Source: Onthophagus taurus (Eukaryota; Arthropoda; Insecta; Coleoptera; Scarabaeidae). Taken from it: a stretch of 64,000 nt of DNA. A program made the translations under genes and the position numbers. Positions 11,761-24,100 of the stretch are shown here, piece by piece. Numbering within the stretch: position 1 is the stretch's first letter; every line of letters starts with the position of its first letter. The stretch spans positions 6,393,501-6,457,500 of the forward strand of contig NC_091966.1 of NCBI RefSeq assembly GCF_036711975.1, in the 5' to 3' direction. Below the pieces are notes generated by a model. The model ran no database searches. It was not told the origin of the DNA and saw only the letters and a program-made list of their open reading frames with translations.

Positions 11761-12300
11761 ATACAGGGTGTATCAGGTATTAGTAGAAAAAATTTGAGGT
11801 TTTATTATATTTGAATGTCCCATTCTTTGTCCTTCTTAAGATATAATACGATAAAGTTAAGGGTTCACAAGTTTGAGTACTACTGGTTAATGAATTAGAT
11901 TAAGTAGGCTTTGCTTTGCAATTTGTAATTTGTTTCTAGTTTTGTAATTTTGTTGTTTTAATACAATAAGCAAGTTTATTTATTAAAACCTAAATTTTTG
12001 TAAATTTTCACATTAAAGAGTGATAAAACAGAAGTGATAAATTTATTCGTATAACGTAAACAACCTCTAAATAATATCTCAAATATGACTTTGATGTGTC
12101 AAATTAAAGCTATATTACATAAACAAAGCCTGCCTAATATAATTATACAGCTGTACTTAAACTTTCAAACCCTTAACTTTATCGTATCATATCTTAAGAA
12201 TAGCAAAGAATGGGACATTGTGTTATAAGAATTTTTTATTCAGAAGGAGAGACCTATAACCCCTCAAGTTGTTTCTACTTATACCTGATACACCCTGTAT
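11761..12300. mobile_element. MITE with long terminal inverted repeats (CAGGGTGTATCAGG)
   Basis: ATACAGGGTGTATCAGGTAT at the left end is the exact reverse complement of the right end (12281-12300). Imperfect pairing continues inward for about 150 bp, including matching GTCCCATTCTTTG and ATACGATAAAGTTAAGGGTT blocks. Flanking TATA would fit a TA-type duplication, so a Tc1/mariner-related MITE is the best guess. No coding capacity. Confidence 0.8.
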
Positions 12301-12314
12301 ATATATATATACTA

Positions 12315-13935
12315 TATACACGTCCAGATCCTCTACCTTCCTCCCCCCTTTCCACACCTTCGCCTCCTCGCCCCCATCATCCATCTTTTGCCCTCGCCCC
12401 CTCTCCCAAAATCTGCTTCCTGTCCATTGCTTCATCTCTTAGCTCACTACACCCTCTCAGCATGTGTTCCAGCGTCTCCCAATCCTCGCCACACAGCCTA
12501 TACTATCTCTCCACATCGTCTGCCCAATACCTATTCCCCCTCTCCTCATTACCACAGCGGAATCTGGCCACCAATCTCTTCCCTTCATCATCCCCTTCCA
12601 TCAACAAATATTTTGGCAGTTCCTCTGTCACTATCTCCCCATATCTTTCATTGTATCTTCCTTCTCGTATCTGTGACCTTCTTTCCTGCCTCTGTATATC
12701 CATGTCCCTATCTATCAGTTCTCTCCACATTTCACCTCTTTCCGCTATTCTGTTTTCGATCCCAGTTAGTGAGTATCCCACTCTTCTATAATATACTTCC
12801 CTGTCTCTTTGCCTATAGATCAGCCTCCTCTCCTTAATTTCCCTCCAGCACTCTCCCAGGATCCTGCAATGCGGTCTAGCTTCTAGCATTTCCTCATACT
12901 TCACTGCTCTTCTCCCTGCCTCCAACCTTACTGCATCCACCTTAACCTCCTCCCTCACTACATACCCTGAAGTCTCCCTTGCCAACCCTAGTACCCATCT
13001 CCAATATCGTGTTTGTATATCCTCCAGCAAACCTTGTTCTCTCCATCCCCATACTTCTGCGTCATACATCATTGTGCTCCTTACCAAGCCATCAAACATA
13101 ACCTTTTTTTTCCTACGTCCCTCCCGAAAGTTCTTTCCACCTATCGCCAAACCTGTCCCATCACCGATTATTACTTTCTGCGAAACCATATCCCAGGTAC
13201 GTGTACTGTTTCACTTGCTTTATCTCTCTCCATTTCCTCTTCCAACCTCCCCAGCAGTATCTTTGCATAAATTTTGAGAGTTGTGTCCAACAGAGTGATC
13301 CCTCTATAATTGCTCACAACCCTTTTACTCCCCTTTTTATACAGTGGGCATATTATCCCCATTCTCCACCTGTCTGGAAACTTCTTCCCCATCCATGTGT
13401 CGATTATTACCTTCCATAGTTTTTTCATCACCGTCTCCGTCGCCTCCAACCATACCTCATTCTGGATCTCATCCTCTCCTGGCGCCCTTCCCCTCTTCAT
13501 ACTGCCTCCATTTCTTCCAGTGTTATCTCTTCTCCTCCTTGCACCCCTCGCTCTCCCTCTCCCAGTCTTCTCTCTTCCACCCCTCCCAACAATCCCATGA
13601 AGTAGGTTCTCCATTCAGTCATTTTTACATCTCTGTTGATTTCCTCTCTTCCCTTCCTCATCCTCTTTAAATATCTCCATACCTCATTTTCCTCTTTCAA
13701 CTCCTTAATCTTCTCAACCTCCCTTTCCTTCAGCTCCCTCTTCTTTATCTTGCATTCTTCTTTGTATTTTCTCCTGGCCTCTATGTATCTATCTATCTCT
13801 ACCTCCCCTCTCTGCCACTGTCTCAATTTCCTTCTGGCTTCTCTCTTGGCCTCTCTACTTTTCATGATAATATAAGATATTCGGTAATTTCTTGTCAAAA
13901 GTAATGATTTTTCTTGATATTTCAGTACCAGCAAC
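12315..13935 (-). pseudogene. Non-LTR retrotransposon reverse transcriptase, internally deleted
   Basis: Reading the - strand from 13935, frames encode a charged N-terminal segment, then MKRGRAPGEDEIQNEVW and RMGIICPLYKKGSKRVVSNY, then RGITLLDTTLKIYAKILLGR (reverse transcriptase fingers), and then jump to a C-terminal segment (FDGLVRSTMMYDAEVWGWRE, RYWRWVLGLARETSGYVVRE). The catalytic palm with the Y-x-DD box is missing between about 13270 and 13180, so this is a dead copy with an internal deletion. Base composition is much richer in G+C than its surroundings. Its 3' end abuts a TA repeat and the MITE at 11761-12300. Confidence 0.8.
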
Positions 13936-13939
13936 ATCC

Positions 13940-15000
13940 AGTAGAAAATCAGTGACGTTAAATCAAGTTAATTGTTTAAATTAAAACCATTATATAAGCA
14001 TAGTAACCATAGTCCAACTAAATATAATCATGTGGTTCAGATACTATTTTCTTTATGCATAAGAGGAGGAAATAATATTATTTATTAACCGTCAGAGTAT
14101 AGTCGTTCTCCTCAACAAAAAAATAAGGCCTTATCACAGCTGTTTTCCAGACTGCAACCTAAATAGTTAATGAATAAGAGGAACACATTAAAATGTTACC
14201 GAAATTATGGTTATAGAATCGTCTCGACGACAAAGACACCAACCACGTTCAAAAACAGTCGAATTTTCTGCTGAACCTTGTTTCTTAGATTCAATGACAG
14301 AAATGCATACGCTTTGGATATATTTTATTTTGATCATAAAAAGGTTCTCTTTTGTGCAACTCCCACCCGAATAAATATGAGATCACATCAACTTCATAAA
14401 CCAACGCGCAAACATTGCTAAGTACTACGCAGCCAATTGGCCACTCTTCAGAAAGCTATCTAGAAACATTTCCAAGGTACTTCTAATTTAGTTCCATACT
14501 ATGGCAAAAACAGCCATACAATTCGCAAACCGTGTTCATATGACGATTCCATCAATATTCGATATTTTGTTTTCCTAAAAACAAAAAGAACTTTCTGATG
14601 TGTGTCAAAATCGTGCTAATGTATTGAAAACACATCTAGAGAATTTGATAACGGCAACACAAATTAGCAACATCAAATTTCAATGAATCAAAATGGTCAA
14701 AGATATCTCTACGATACTTATCGGCGTGTGTCAAAACGGTGCAATCGATTTGATACGTACTGTGTCTTTTACGAAAAGGCAAAATAAGATAATAACATTA
14801 AAGGAGATGATTTCCAGAATTCAAAGACATTGGAATACTTAAACAACTAATTGGAGTGACTCAAAATGGTTCTAATAGACTCAAAAATCCATATGATACT
14901 TAACGAGGATATAATACAAAAGAAATTGGTTAGAATTAGACATCAGAAAATAGAGAAAGCTTGTTATGATAAGTAAATAAGAAAGGTTATCACAAAGGCA
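13940..15000. other. Intergenic, no gene seen
   Basis: AT-rich. Loose repeats of GTGTGTCAAAANGGTGC at about 14596, 14726 and 14854 are too diverged to call. No coding signal. Confidence 0.45.
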
Positions 15001-15029
15001 AAACTTTGGCAAAAATATTTTTTTGAAAG

Positions 15030-15730
15030 TTTCAAGACTTTTTCTCTTTTTTGGTGCCACAACAAGTCTCCGCAACGTTGGCAATCACATCGGAGGGGAA
15101 GAATCTAAATACTTGTTGGGCACTTTTGCAATGACATTTGCTTCCATCCAATTCCTGCTGATCAAGCTGATGGATTTAATATCTGCCTCCTCTATAATAT
15201 GCCCTAGGTGTGATATTTTTCTGATCTTAATAGTTTTAAATAATTTATGAACAATATTTGCTCTATTTAATATTGCTTCGTTGGTCTGCATGGATGTCCA
15301 GGTTATTTGAAGCATACTTCTACATCTTGAATGCCTCCAGATGATTGATCGTGGTAGCCTTTAGAATCCAGATCTCAGCTCCATATAACAACACCGACCA
15401 GATATAACCTTTGATCATTTTTTCAGGCAATTTTACGTTTAAGTTGTCATTACAGAAGTATGATTTAATTGAGAGCTGTTTCAATTCTGCACTTAATCTC
15501 ATTATTTGGATCTAGTTATTCTAGTATAAATTAGTTCACCACTGATCTTTATTCCAAGACTTTATCATTTAGAGCCCGTTTGAAAATCATATCATAGATC
15601 AGAGTAGATGTTGAGTAATAGCGGGGACAGAAAGCATTCTTGTCCATGTTCAAAAGCGTTCCTTGCTAAATTTTATCTAAAGCTTTTTCATAATCAATGA
15701 AACATACATAGATACCTTTACTGAATTATG
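15030..15730 (-). pseudogene. Non-LTR retrotransposon reverse transcriptase remnant
   Basis: On the - strand, YVCFIDYEKALDKI (palm motif A) and MDKNAFCPRYYST are followed, after frame breaks, by GYIWSVLLYGAEIWILKATT, HLEAFKM and IRKISHLGHII, the typical C-terminal part of many insect LINE polymerases. Stops and shifts show decay. Confidence 0.75.
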
Positions 15731-15739
15731 TTTAAGGGA

Positions 15740-17499
15740 AAAAAGACCTCACGGGTGCCAAATTGAGTGAGTCATCTAGATTCCTTTCGCGTCTTCAATG
15801 TGTAACTCATCAGATTAATCAATTTGTACTCCCATGTTTATTCGGAAGTTGCATAAAAACAGACTATTGCCAGAGTTCTATTGGAGTATTGTGTAGTCTA
15901 CTTGCGTTCTTGGTTTTGGCTGATTTATGGTCTTCAGTTTTTCTGAAGTCATCTCCGTATCACATGGATGATTTATTATAGGCCGAAAATGAGAGAAGAA
16001 TAAAGAAGTCGTGTTGCTCCAAATCAATTTATTATTTATAAACCATGCAGTCATAAAAAAAAATTTTGAATTTCAAATCATTTTTAAATTTATTTATGTT
16101 CTTATCAAACTATTTTCACTAACTCTCTCTTTTATTATTATGTTTCAAAAACTTTCTAACTTATACTGTATGGAGGTAGATTCATTAATTTTATGGTATA
16201 AATATCGTTTGTTATCACTATAGAAAAAAAAAGCGGGTTGGTTTGATTTATCACAGCTAAAAAATAACCGTTACTTTTCAGTAGGTCAATTTCGAACTGT
16301 AAGAGACAAAATCTAATCTGTTGAAACAAAATACCGACTGGTTGACCGCAAGAATACGATGATACATCATCCGAATGATCAAATTGCGTGGCCAGTGGAC
16401 CATTATACGGTATAATTGCCGCTACAGTGTAACAATTGTTCATTGTTCATTCGGAAGGAAAGAATCCATTAGCGGAAAATTTCGGACACAAACGAATTGT
16501 CCTGACAACGAGGTCGACGAAATGGATGACAGTGTCACAGGTCATTATGGATGGTTAACTTTGAATCGTGAGAAAATTCGGATTAAGTCATTTCGAAGAA
16601 GAAATACCAACAAATTATTTACGGTTTTTTTATTAGTTTACTTTTTTTATTCTTGTTTAATGGAGATGTCGAATAAAATTCGTCTACCTTTTTAAACTTT
16701 AGATAGTTTACACGTTTCATTGTACCACGGTAATAGAGAACCAACTGTTAAATCGGTGTGATAAAAAAATAATGGTGATGTTAATTGCGTCGTTTTCAAC
16801 GATGACATCCTAATGAAAGGAATGTGCCAAGTGCTCATCAGGTGCGAAGGAGGTTAAAGAGACACCATCGATGGATTATAAGGCTCTAAAAGTGGGTATA
16901 CGTGATAGTTTAAGATTTGCCATTGTGAAAGGCCAAGTCCATCACCAAGAGTATTGTTGATGGACATTCAGTCCGGATATTTACAGTTACTTTAATGTAC
17001 CATCGTTTTACAAACCATAAAATTCTTATTAATTCGACCATATCTAATACACCTTTGTTATATAGTTGTAATGTAAGATAATTCTTGTACAAAATGTTGT
17101 TTTGTTATCTTGATGAATTATAATAATTATTGGGTTATTTCGAGAAAATTGCATTTTAAAATAGATAAGATTTTATACCCCGTTAGAACGTGATTAACAT
17201 AACTTCAGAACAATGTAATGAACCATAACAATTACATAATCGGTTAAAAATTACGCATCTGCTCTTTTACTGGATCGTTCCTTAATTAATTCAAATTCTT
17301 TTCCTTGTCTACTTTGAATTAATCATAAAAAATTTTAACATCTGTTCTTCGCCGAGATTTAACAGCAACCTGTTAATATAATAAGTTTAAGCTTTAACGC
17401 TTCCGTTTGTACTTAGGGATACCAAACGTCATCTGCCACTAATTAGACCATCTGGTATCTTTTCGAATTTCACTACTAAAAATCGAACTTTAAGATTAT
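15740..17499. other. Intergenic upstream of the ZP gene, no gene recognised
   Basis: Short frames at 15763, 16011, 16156 and 16375 show no family resemblance or splice-consistent extension. An upstream non-coding exon or enhancer of the ZP gene could lie here, but nothing is identifiable. Confidence 0.4.
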
Positions 17500-18152
17500 A
17501 ATAATTTTTATTTTTTAGCTTTTTCTTCGATTTCACCTCTCAGATTATTAGCATACAAGTTTGCGGTTAGATGCAGGTCGTATGTAGGCCATTGAACAGA
17601 AGTCGATCCATGATGGTGCTAATCGGAACCTATTCACCTAGAAACTACTAAAGTTTCCGGTAAATAAACAATTCCGCTCCGGTTTGAGTGGAAAAACGAA
17701 CGCGAGCGGGCCAAACGTGAGAAGAAGACAGACTTAAAACAACAAGAAAAGTACAAACGTTACCAATTTTGTTTTGCGTGGTGGAGTAAAGGTAGAAGGG
17801 GTTAACTGGAGCGAAGAGTGGGCCCAGCAAAACGGAACAGGTCGAAAAATTGTTAGCGCGTGTCGGAGGACCTCCGGAAAAGTATGACGACGCCGCCTCC
17901 GGTAGCTTCCGCGGCGCTTGTGTACGTTCAAGAACTTCCAAAGAACAGTTTTCCTCCGGCTTCCTACTGACGAGGTCGTGTTCTTCTACGAGAACGTTTT
18001 TTGTACTTTGTAGTGCGGAACGTTGCGGTTTTTCTTCGCATGGAAAGAAGCTTTTTGAATCAATATTTGAAAAGTAAAAGGGAGGAAAGCGTTTACTTTT
18101 TGGAAAGAAAATCTTTTTGGTGATTTTATTTGGCATCATTCAATTTTTTACG
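17500..18152 (+). promoter_or_regulatory. Probable promoter / 5' UTR region of the ZP gene
   Basis: The 650 bp before the first coding exon are clearly richer in G+C and CpG than the surrounding AT-rich DNA, especially 17640-18010. No conserved protein is readable on the + strand. A 163-codon open frame on the - strand (17648-18139) has no recognisable domain and is probably chance openness in GC-richer DNA. The transcription start cannot be placed. Confidence 0.4.
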
Positions 18153-21100
18153 ATGGACCAAAAGGACTTTAAAAAATTCTTTACTGTTACTGTAATTGGA
18201 TTGTTTATTCAGGTAATGAGAACAATTTTATTCAATATGTTAAATACGATTAGATACAAAATTAATCATTCTAATCTATAAACATGAGATTTAAGCTTTT
18301 AAGGATACTCAATTAATCATAGTTGATTGCTTTTGTATATTAATCAATCATTGATTTCATTGTTTCTATTGATAGAAAATGTATATATAATTATACAAAT
18401 AATTAAATTGTAATTAATCGTAATTCCATGGTTAAAAACGATGATCAATTAATTAATTAAACTTCACAAAACTAAAAAAAAAGATTACTATAATTAATGA
18501 TTGCTTTATATTTCATGGTTTAATAATATAATTGACACTCCCTGACATACTATTACTAAAGTAACTGCACATCTTTATAAGGTAAATTAACTTTCATAAT
18601 GTTTCTTGTGGTTAAAATAAGAATATCCAATAAAATTACATATTTATAACCATACATCCTTGTTGGAACACAATCAATTTTAGTTTAAAACCTATAAATT
18701 GTAACTGTAACACTAAATATAACAATGTAAAACGGTAAAGTGACTCCATAAAAATGATGAGTACTTGCTATGAACGGAAAAGATGCAATTTTGCCTTTAA
18801 AAGGAGGTTTCTTGTAAGATGGATAAGAAAGGGTTTATGGTTCTATTTATTACACGTAAATTATTAAAACTAATTAAAATTAAAAAGTATCTACGAAAGG
18901 TTAAATTGATTCTATAATAATTCCTTTTTTATGTTATTTTTATTAACTCTTATTAATGAATTTATTGATTTTTATAATGCAGTAAAAGAAATTTTATCAC
19001 CACTATTTCTAGAAATCTTTTAAAACACTTTATACTTAATATATCAGTGGTGTAAATAACGTCGATCGCAAAGCAGTTTTGAGTCGATCGCCAAAAAAAT
19101 CATGAATCTAAAATATCTAATATCTGGGCCTCAGAACAAAAAAAAAGGAAGGTTACTTTAAACCCTTCGGTCGATCTTGACAAGACATTTATATAAAAAG
19201 ATTTCGATTTTGATCAAAAATTAGTGGACACTACTGCTTTAAATCGATTAGCCGTCAAAATTGTTGATTTTCGAAAATTAACTCAATCATAACTCAAAAA
19301 CTAAAAGCGATGGAGAAATACTTTTTATACATAAAACCTTAGTAATGGGCCATAAAGACTAAATCCATAACAAGATTGAACCCAATTATTACCATTTTTT
19401 ATTTATAAGCTCTAAATCGATTAAACATCAAAATTGTTGATTGATGAAAATTTACTCAAAAACTAAAAGCGATGGGGAAATACTTTTTATACATAAAACC
19501 TTAGTAATGTGCCATAAAGACTGAATCCATAACAAGATTGAACCCAATTATTACTATTTTTTATTTATAAGCTCTAAATCGATTAAAGATCAAAATTGTT
19601 GATTTTTGAAAATTAACTCAATTATAACACAAAAAGTAAAAGCGATGGGGAAATACTTTTTATACATAAAACCTTAGTAATGGACCATAAAGACTAAATC
19701 CATAACAAGATTGAACCCAATTATTACCATTTTTTATTTATAAGATCTAAATCGATTAAACATCAAAATTGTTGATTTTCGAAAATTAACTCAATTATAA
19801 CTCAAAAACTAAAAGCGATGGGGAAATACTTTTTATACATAAAACCTTAGTAATGGACCATAAAGACTAGATCCATAAAAAGATTGAACTCAATTATTAC
19901 CATTTTTTATTTATAAGCTCTAAATCAGTGGTGACTATAACGTCGATTGCCAAAAAAATAATGAATCTGAAATATCTATATCTAGGCCTCAGAGCAAAAA
20001 AAAAGGAAGGTTACTTTAAACCCTTCGGTCGATCTTGGCAAGATATTTATATAAAAAGGCGATCTTGATCAAAAATTAGTAGACAACACTGTAATATATG
20101 TTCCAAGTCAATTTAATAGAGTAATTATTTTGATGAAAATCAATATAAGAGGTTTCCCCATAAGATCTAACCTGGATGTCGTGTCAAGTGTTAGTTCTAG
20201 TTTTAGTTCAATAAAAATATACAACAATCTAACGCTGAATAATAACTAAAACTAGAGCTAACACTAGCACTAGTACTAGTATTAAGTCTACAACTAGAAA
20301 TACATGAAATGTTTCGGCATTCTTGTGGTGGTGAAACCACACTGACAACCATCTCTACTTACAAATTTCAGTATAAATTGGCGCTTTTGACAATACCGTG
20401 AAGTACTTTATTTTGAAACCTTTGTATTATAGCAACCTTTTTTTCTTCAGTTCACCCCCATAGCTGAATATAGGTTCCACACAGGCATCAAAATTTGCGT
20501 GTAGATACATGAGCCCAGTAACCAGTACATTTTATGACATTAATTTTTTTTCTTGTTTGATTCTGAAGGAAATAGTTTGAAAATCATAATGGCAAAACAT
20601 AGACTCAAAACACACTGATCGAAATAGCAGAGCAATGATCTATGTCCTAGACATAGCAATAGTAATATAAATAAGAAGATGGCTAGTCAAAATACAAATG
20701 ACTCTTTTTAACATGAATATAAAATTTTATTACATTTTTATGATTTATGATGGAAATAATGCAAAACTCTCAGCCCTTGAAAACATTATTAATAACTTGT
20801 GCAATTTAAAATTCATAAGTGAAATGGAAAATAATTTTAAGCTCAATTACCTTGACCTAGAGATTGAAATAAACATCACAACATCCAATAACTTATCCTT
20901 TAACATTTACAGAAAAGACACTGCCATAGAACTATTATCCTATAAAGATCACATAACTGCAATAAACATAAACTCACCACGTTCAGATTTCTTTTTAACA
21001 GACTCCATACATTGCGCCTTAACTTTAATAACATTACAAATAAACTTTTCAAAATCTTAAAAATGTTTTAATAGTGGCTATATCTGAAAGACATGCAGGA

Positions 21101-24100
21101 AATTTATAACAGTCTGCCAAAGTTTGATTAACAAGTTTATGTACCCCCACTCTAATCAACAACAAACTTACATTTGGACTTACAAGTTGGAAATGTCAGA
21201 ATAATCCTTTTAACAAAATCAGAGCCTATATGTACTTGTGATGGAATGATGTCTCTTTCTTCAAGAATTGATGTTAATCTTTTGAGCACTAATTTTTCAA
21301 GTATTTTTGACATTACTGGTATCAGAGAAATTGCTCTGTATGAGAAAACATCGTTTGGTTATTTGCCTGATTTAAGTATCATAACGACCTCTGCAATTTG
21401 CCAGAAAGCTAGGACATATTTTAGCTTAAGGCAGCATGATACATGTTTATTAACTTCACGATTATCTTTCTGAGTAGTTGTTTAAGTAGAACCGAATCCC
21501 AATGCTTTTGTATTTAAATTATACTTAATTTCGTGATTTACTTTCTTTGGTGATAAAAATTCTATCCGTTCTGGTTCGCTAGCAGTCAGCGTCATGTATT
21601 ACAGATTTGTATTTGAAATGCACATATTTGGTTGAAAGGTTTTTTTTCTGGAAAGTCTGCAAAGATGTTGTGAAGAGTTTCTTGCTAAAGATTCTTTCTT
21701 TAGAAGAAACTTGGGTTTCTTCTCTTATTGGACCATGGAGGAGTATATTTAGACTTTTAGTGCTTTTTCACAAGGAATAATCAATAAACGCGTTATACAC
21801 GTTTAGATAGAAACTGGCTGCTACTTGATATAGAGGAGTTTATGAACTTTACCCACTATTTTATTTAATTTATTCTCGCGAATCCCTTGTGATTTGCCAT
21901 TGTACACGAACACGTCTATTTTTACTTATTAACTCTCTTACCTCGAGTGGGTAACAGTTTCCGCTCTTGGATTTTTGGCAATTTTCGGAATTTCAACAGA
22001 AGTCTTCAGTGAACCTCTTGCGTTTATATTTTCTTCTGAGAAGGTTTTAAACATGTTATGCTTTGTCATCTGAGTTGTCAAAATAAGATTTTCTTCTTTT
22101 TATGATGTTTCGACTTAGGTACTGCCATAATTATTGGAAAATGGTCAGAATCTAAATCAAACACGGGATACACGTAGTGTATCGTTATGTTGTGGCAACC
22201 CATTGGCATTCCAAGTCATGACACGAAGACTATTGGCAATTGGTTTTCTAACTTGTACCTTTGTTGTTGATGACTCGATCTTATCAAGCCTAATAATAAT
22301 AGTCTTGGTTATCTCTTCTTCTTTGTTTAATTTTTCGTCAGCCGCAATCTCTGATAAATATCTATCGCATCACTTGCATTGTTACTTTTCTTTGCTTCGC
22401 ATGGTTGTCATTGAACATTTTCCGACTGAGAACTTGACTTTATTTTTGTTACGTACGTATACGATTAAATAAAAACTAGTTTGATTTTCTGGTTTCTTGT
22501 ATTTTGTCGCTTTAGATAGGGAGATTCTTTGGAGAGACTTGATTTCTGATGAATTTATTCAATTCACTTTATTACTACATTCAAGGAATCTATATCCAAT
22601 TTAATTATACGTTTTAATAGACGCACACATAAGCCGGAAGATTCTTGTTCTCCTTTTATATCTAAGTTTTGTTTTTTATGCATCGTAAATGAAGAAACGT
22701 TTCCATATTTTATTACATCTTTCTAATATTTCTTTCTTAATTTATTCCTAATTATAACTGTTCTCTTATAAAGATTTTATGTTGTTTTTGTATTTATATA
22801 TTACTCTATATGTAGAGCAAAGTGATTATCTGCTTTTAATAACAAGATTTACAACGCATAATATATAAGAAAATAGCATTGTTACTTATAATCGTGTAAC
22901 TAACAATATAAGTTAATATTTCTCAATCACTTTCAAAAAGTCAAAACATTTATGTAGTATTCCGTGATCCACGTTAGTATATAATCACGCTGACTTTAAT
23001 AGTATAAAGATGTCCATTTAAATACAACCTCAAATCTCTTATTTAACGGTTGTGATGTAAGCCAGCGTCTTAATACATTTTATTATCATATAAACCACAT
23101 TATTAATGATTCTGTTATTCTGTTCCGCATATCATCTGCAGTAAACACCGTTATTAAATCATTACTAAAGATATTAAATTAAAGCGTTTAAAGAAATAGT
23201 GAAGATTTATAAAATTCTTTTCAAATCTTACGTTGATCTAAAATATTCATCTCGTGTCACCATGAAATCTATTTAATCAACGTGAAATCTAGTTTAATCG
23301 ATCATTTATCGCGTATTTAGTTCCACGAATAAAATAAAAGCGGAAAGGTACACTAAAGACGTCTTGATATCATCAGTAGCCGTTGACCGTGGTTCACGGT
23401 TGATTTGCTTTTATCGAACGATCTGATATTGTTAATGATATCTTATATCTTTGATAGATATCAAGGTATTAAAAGAGAAATTACTTTGGTTCAATGTTGT
23501 GTAAATATTTATTAAAATTCAATATTCATCTGTTATCAAACAAATTTTGCAAAAAATCATTCATATCATAGGAACGATTAGCTTTACAACTTTTAGCTAA
23601 GAGTAGTAGCTGACGTAAAATACCTCAAGTAATTCAAAAGTATACTCGAAATTATAATTTAGGTGGTGGAGTAAATGTCACAAGACGCAGAATGAAGTTA
23701 TCTTGAAATTTAAAGTTGCCAGTATGTGTTAGGGCAAAAATGTCGGTAACTTTAAAGCGGTTGATGATATAACTTTTAACAAAGTGTACCTTTTTTATGT
23801 GAAATACTTTAAAGAATTCAAAATTGTATTCAAAATTATAATTTACTTGGTGTAGTAGATGTTACAGGTTGCAGAATGATGATATTCTCTATAATTGTGT
23901 TTATTATCAAAAAATCATTTATATCATAGGAATGATTAGCTTTACAACTTTTAACTAAATGTTGTTGACGTAAAATACTTCGAGTAATTCAAAAATGTAC
24001 TCGAAATTATAATTTAGGTAGTTGAGTAAATTTCACAGGACGCAGAATGAAGTTATCTTGAGATTTAAAGTTACCAGTATGTGTTGGGGCAAAAATGTCG

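Noticed and set aside
12210..13875. Several long + strand open frames (193, 149, 108 codons and others)
   Set aside because: They are antisense shadows of the G+C-rich LINE on the - strand, which carries the recognisable reverse transcriptase motifs.
14590..14890. Loose repeats of GTGTGTCAAAANGGTGC
   Set aside because: Spacing and sequence are too irregular to call a tandem repeat by eye.
17648..18139. 163-codon open frame on the - strand
   Set aside because: No domain or signal; it overlaps the G+C-richer region just before ZP exon 1 on the opposite strand and is best explained by chance openness there.
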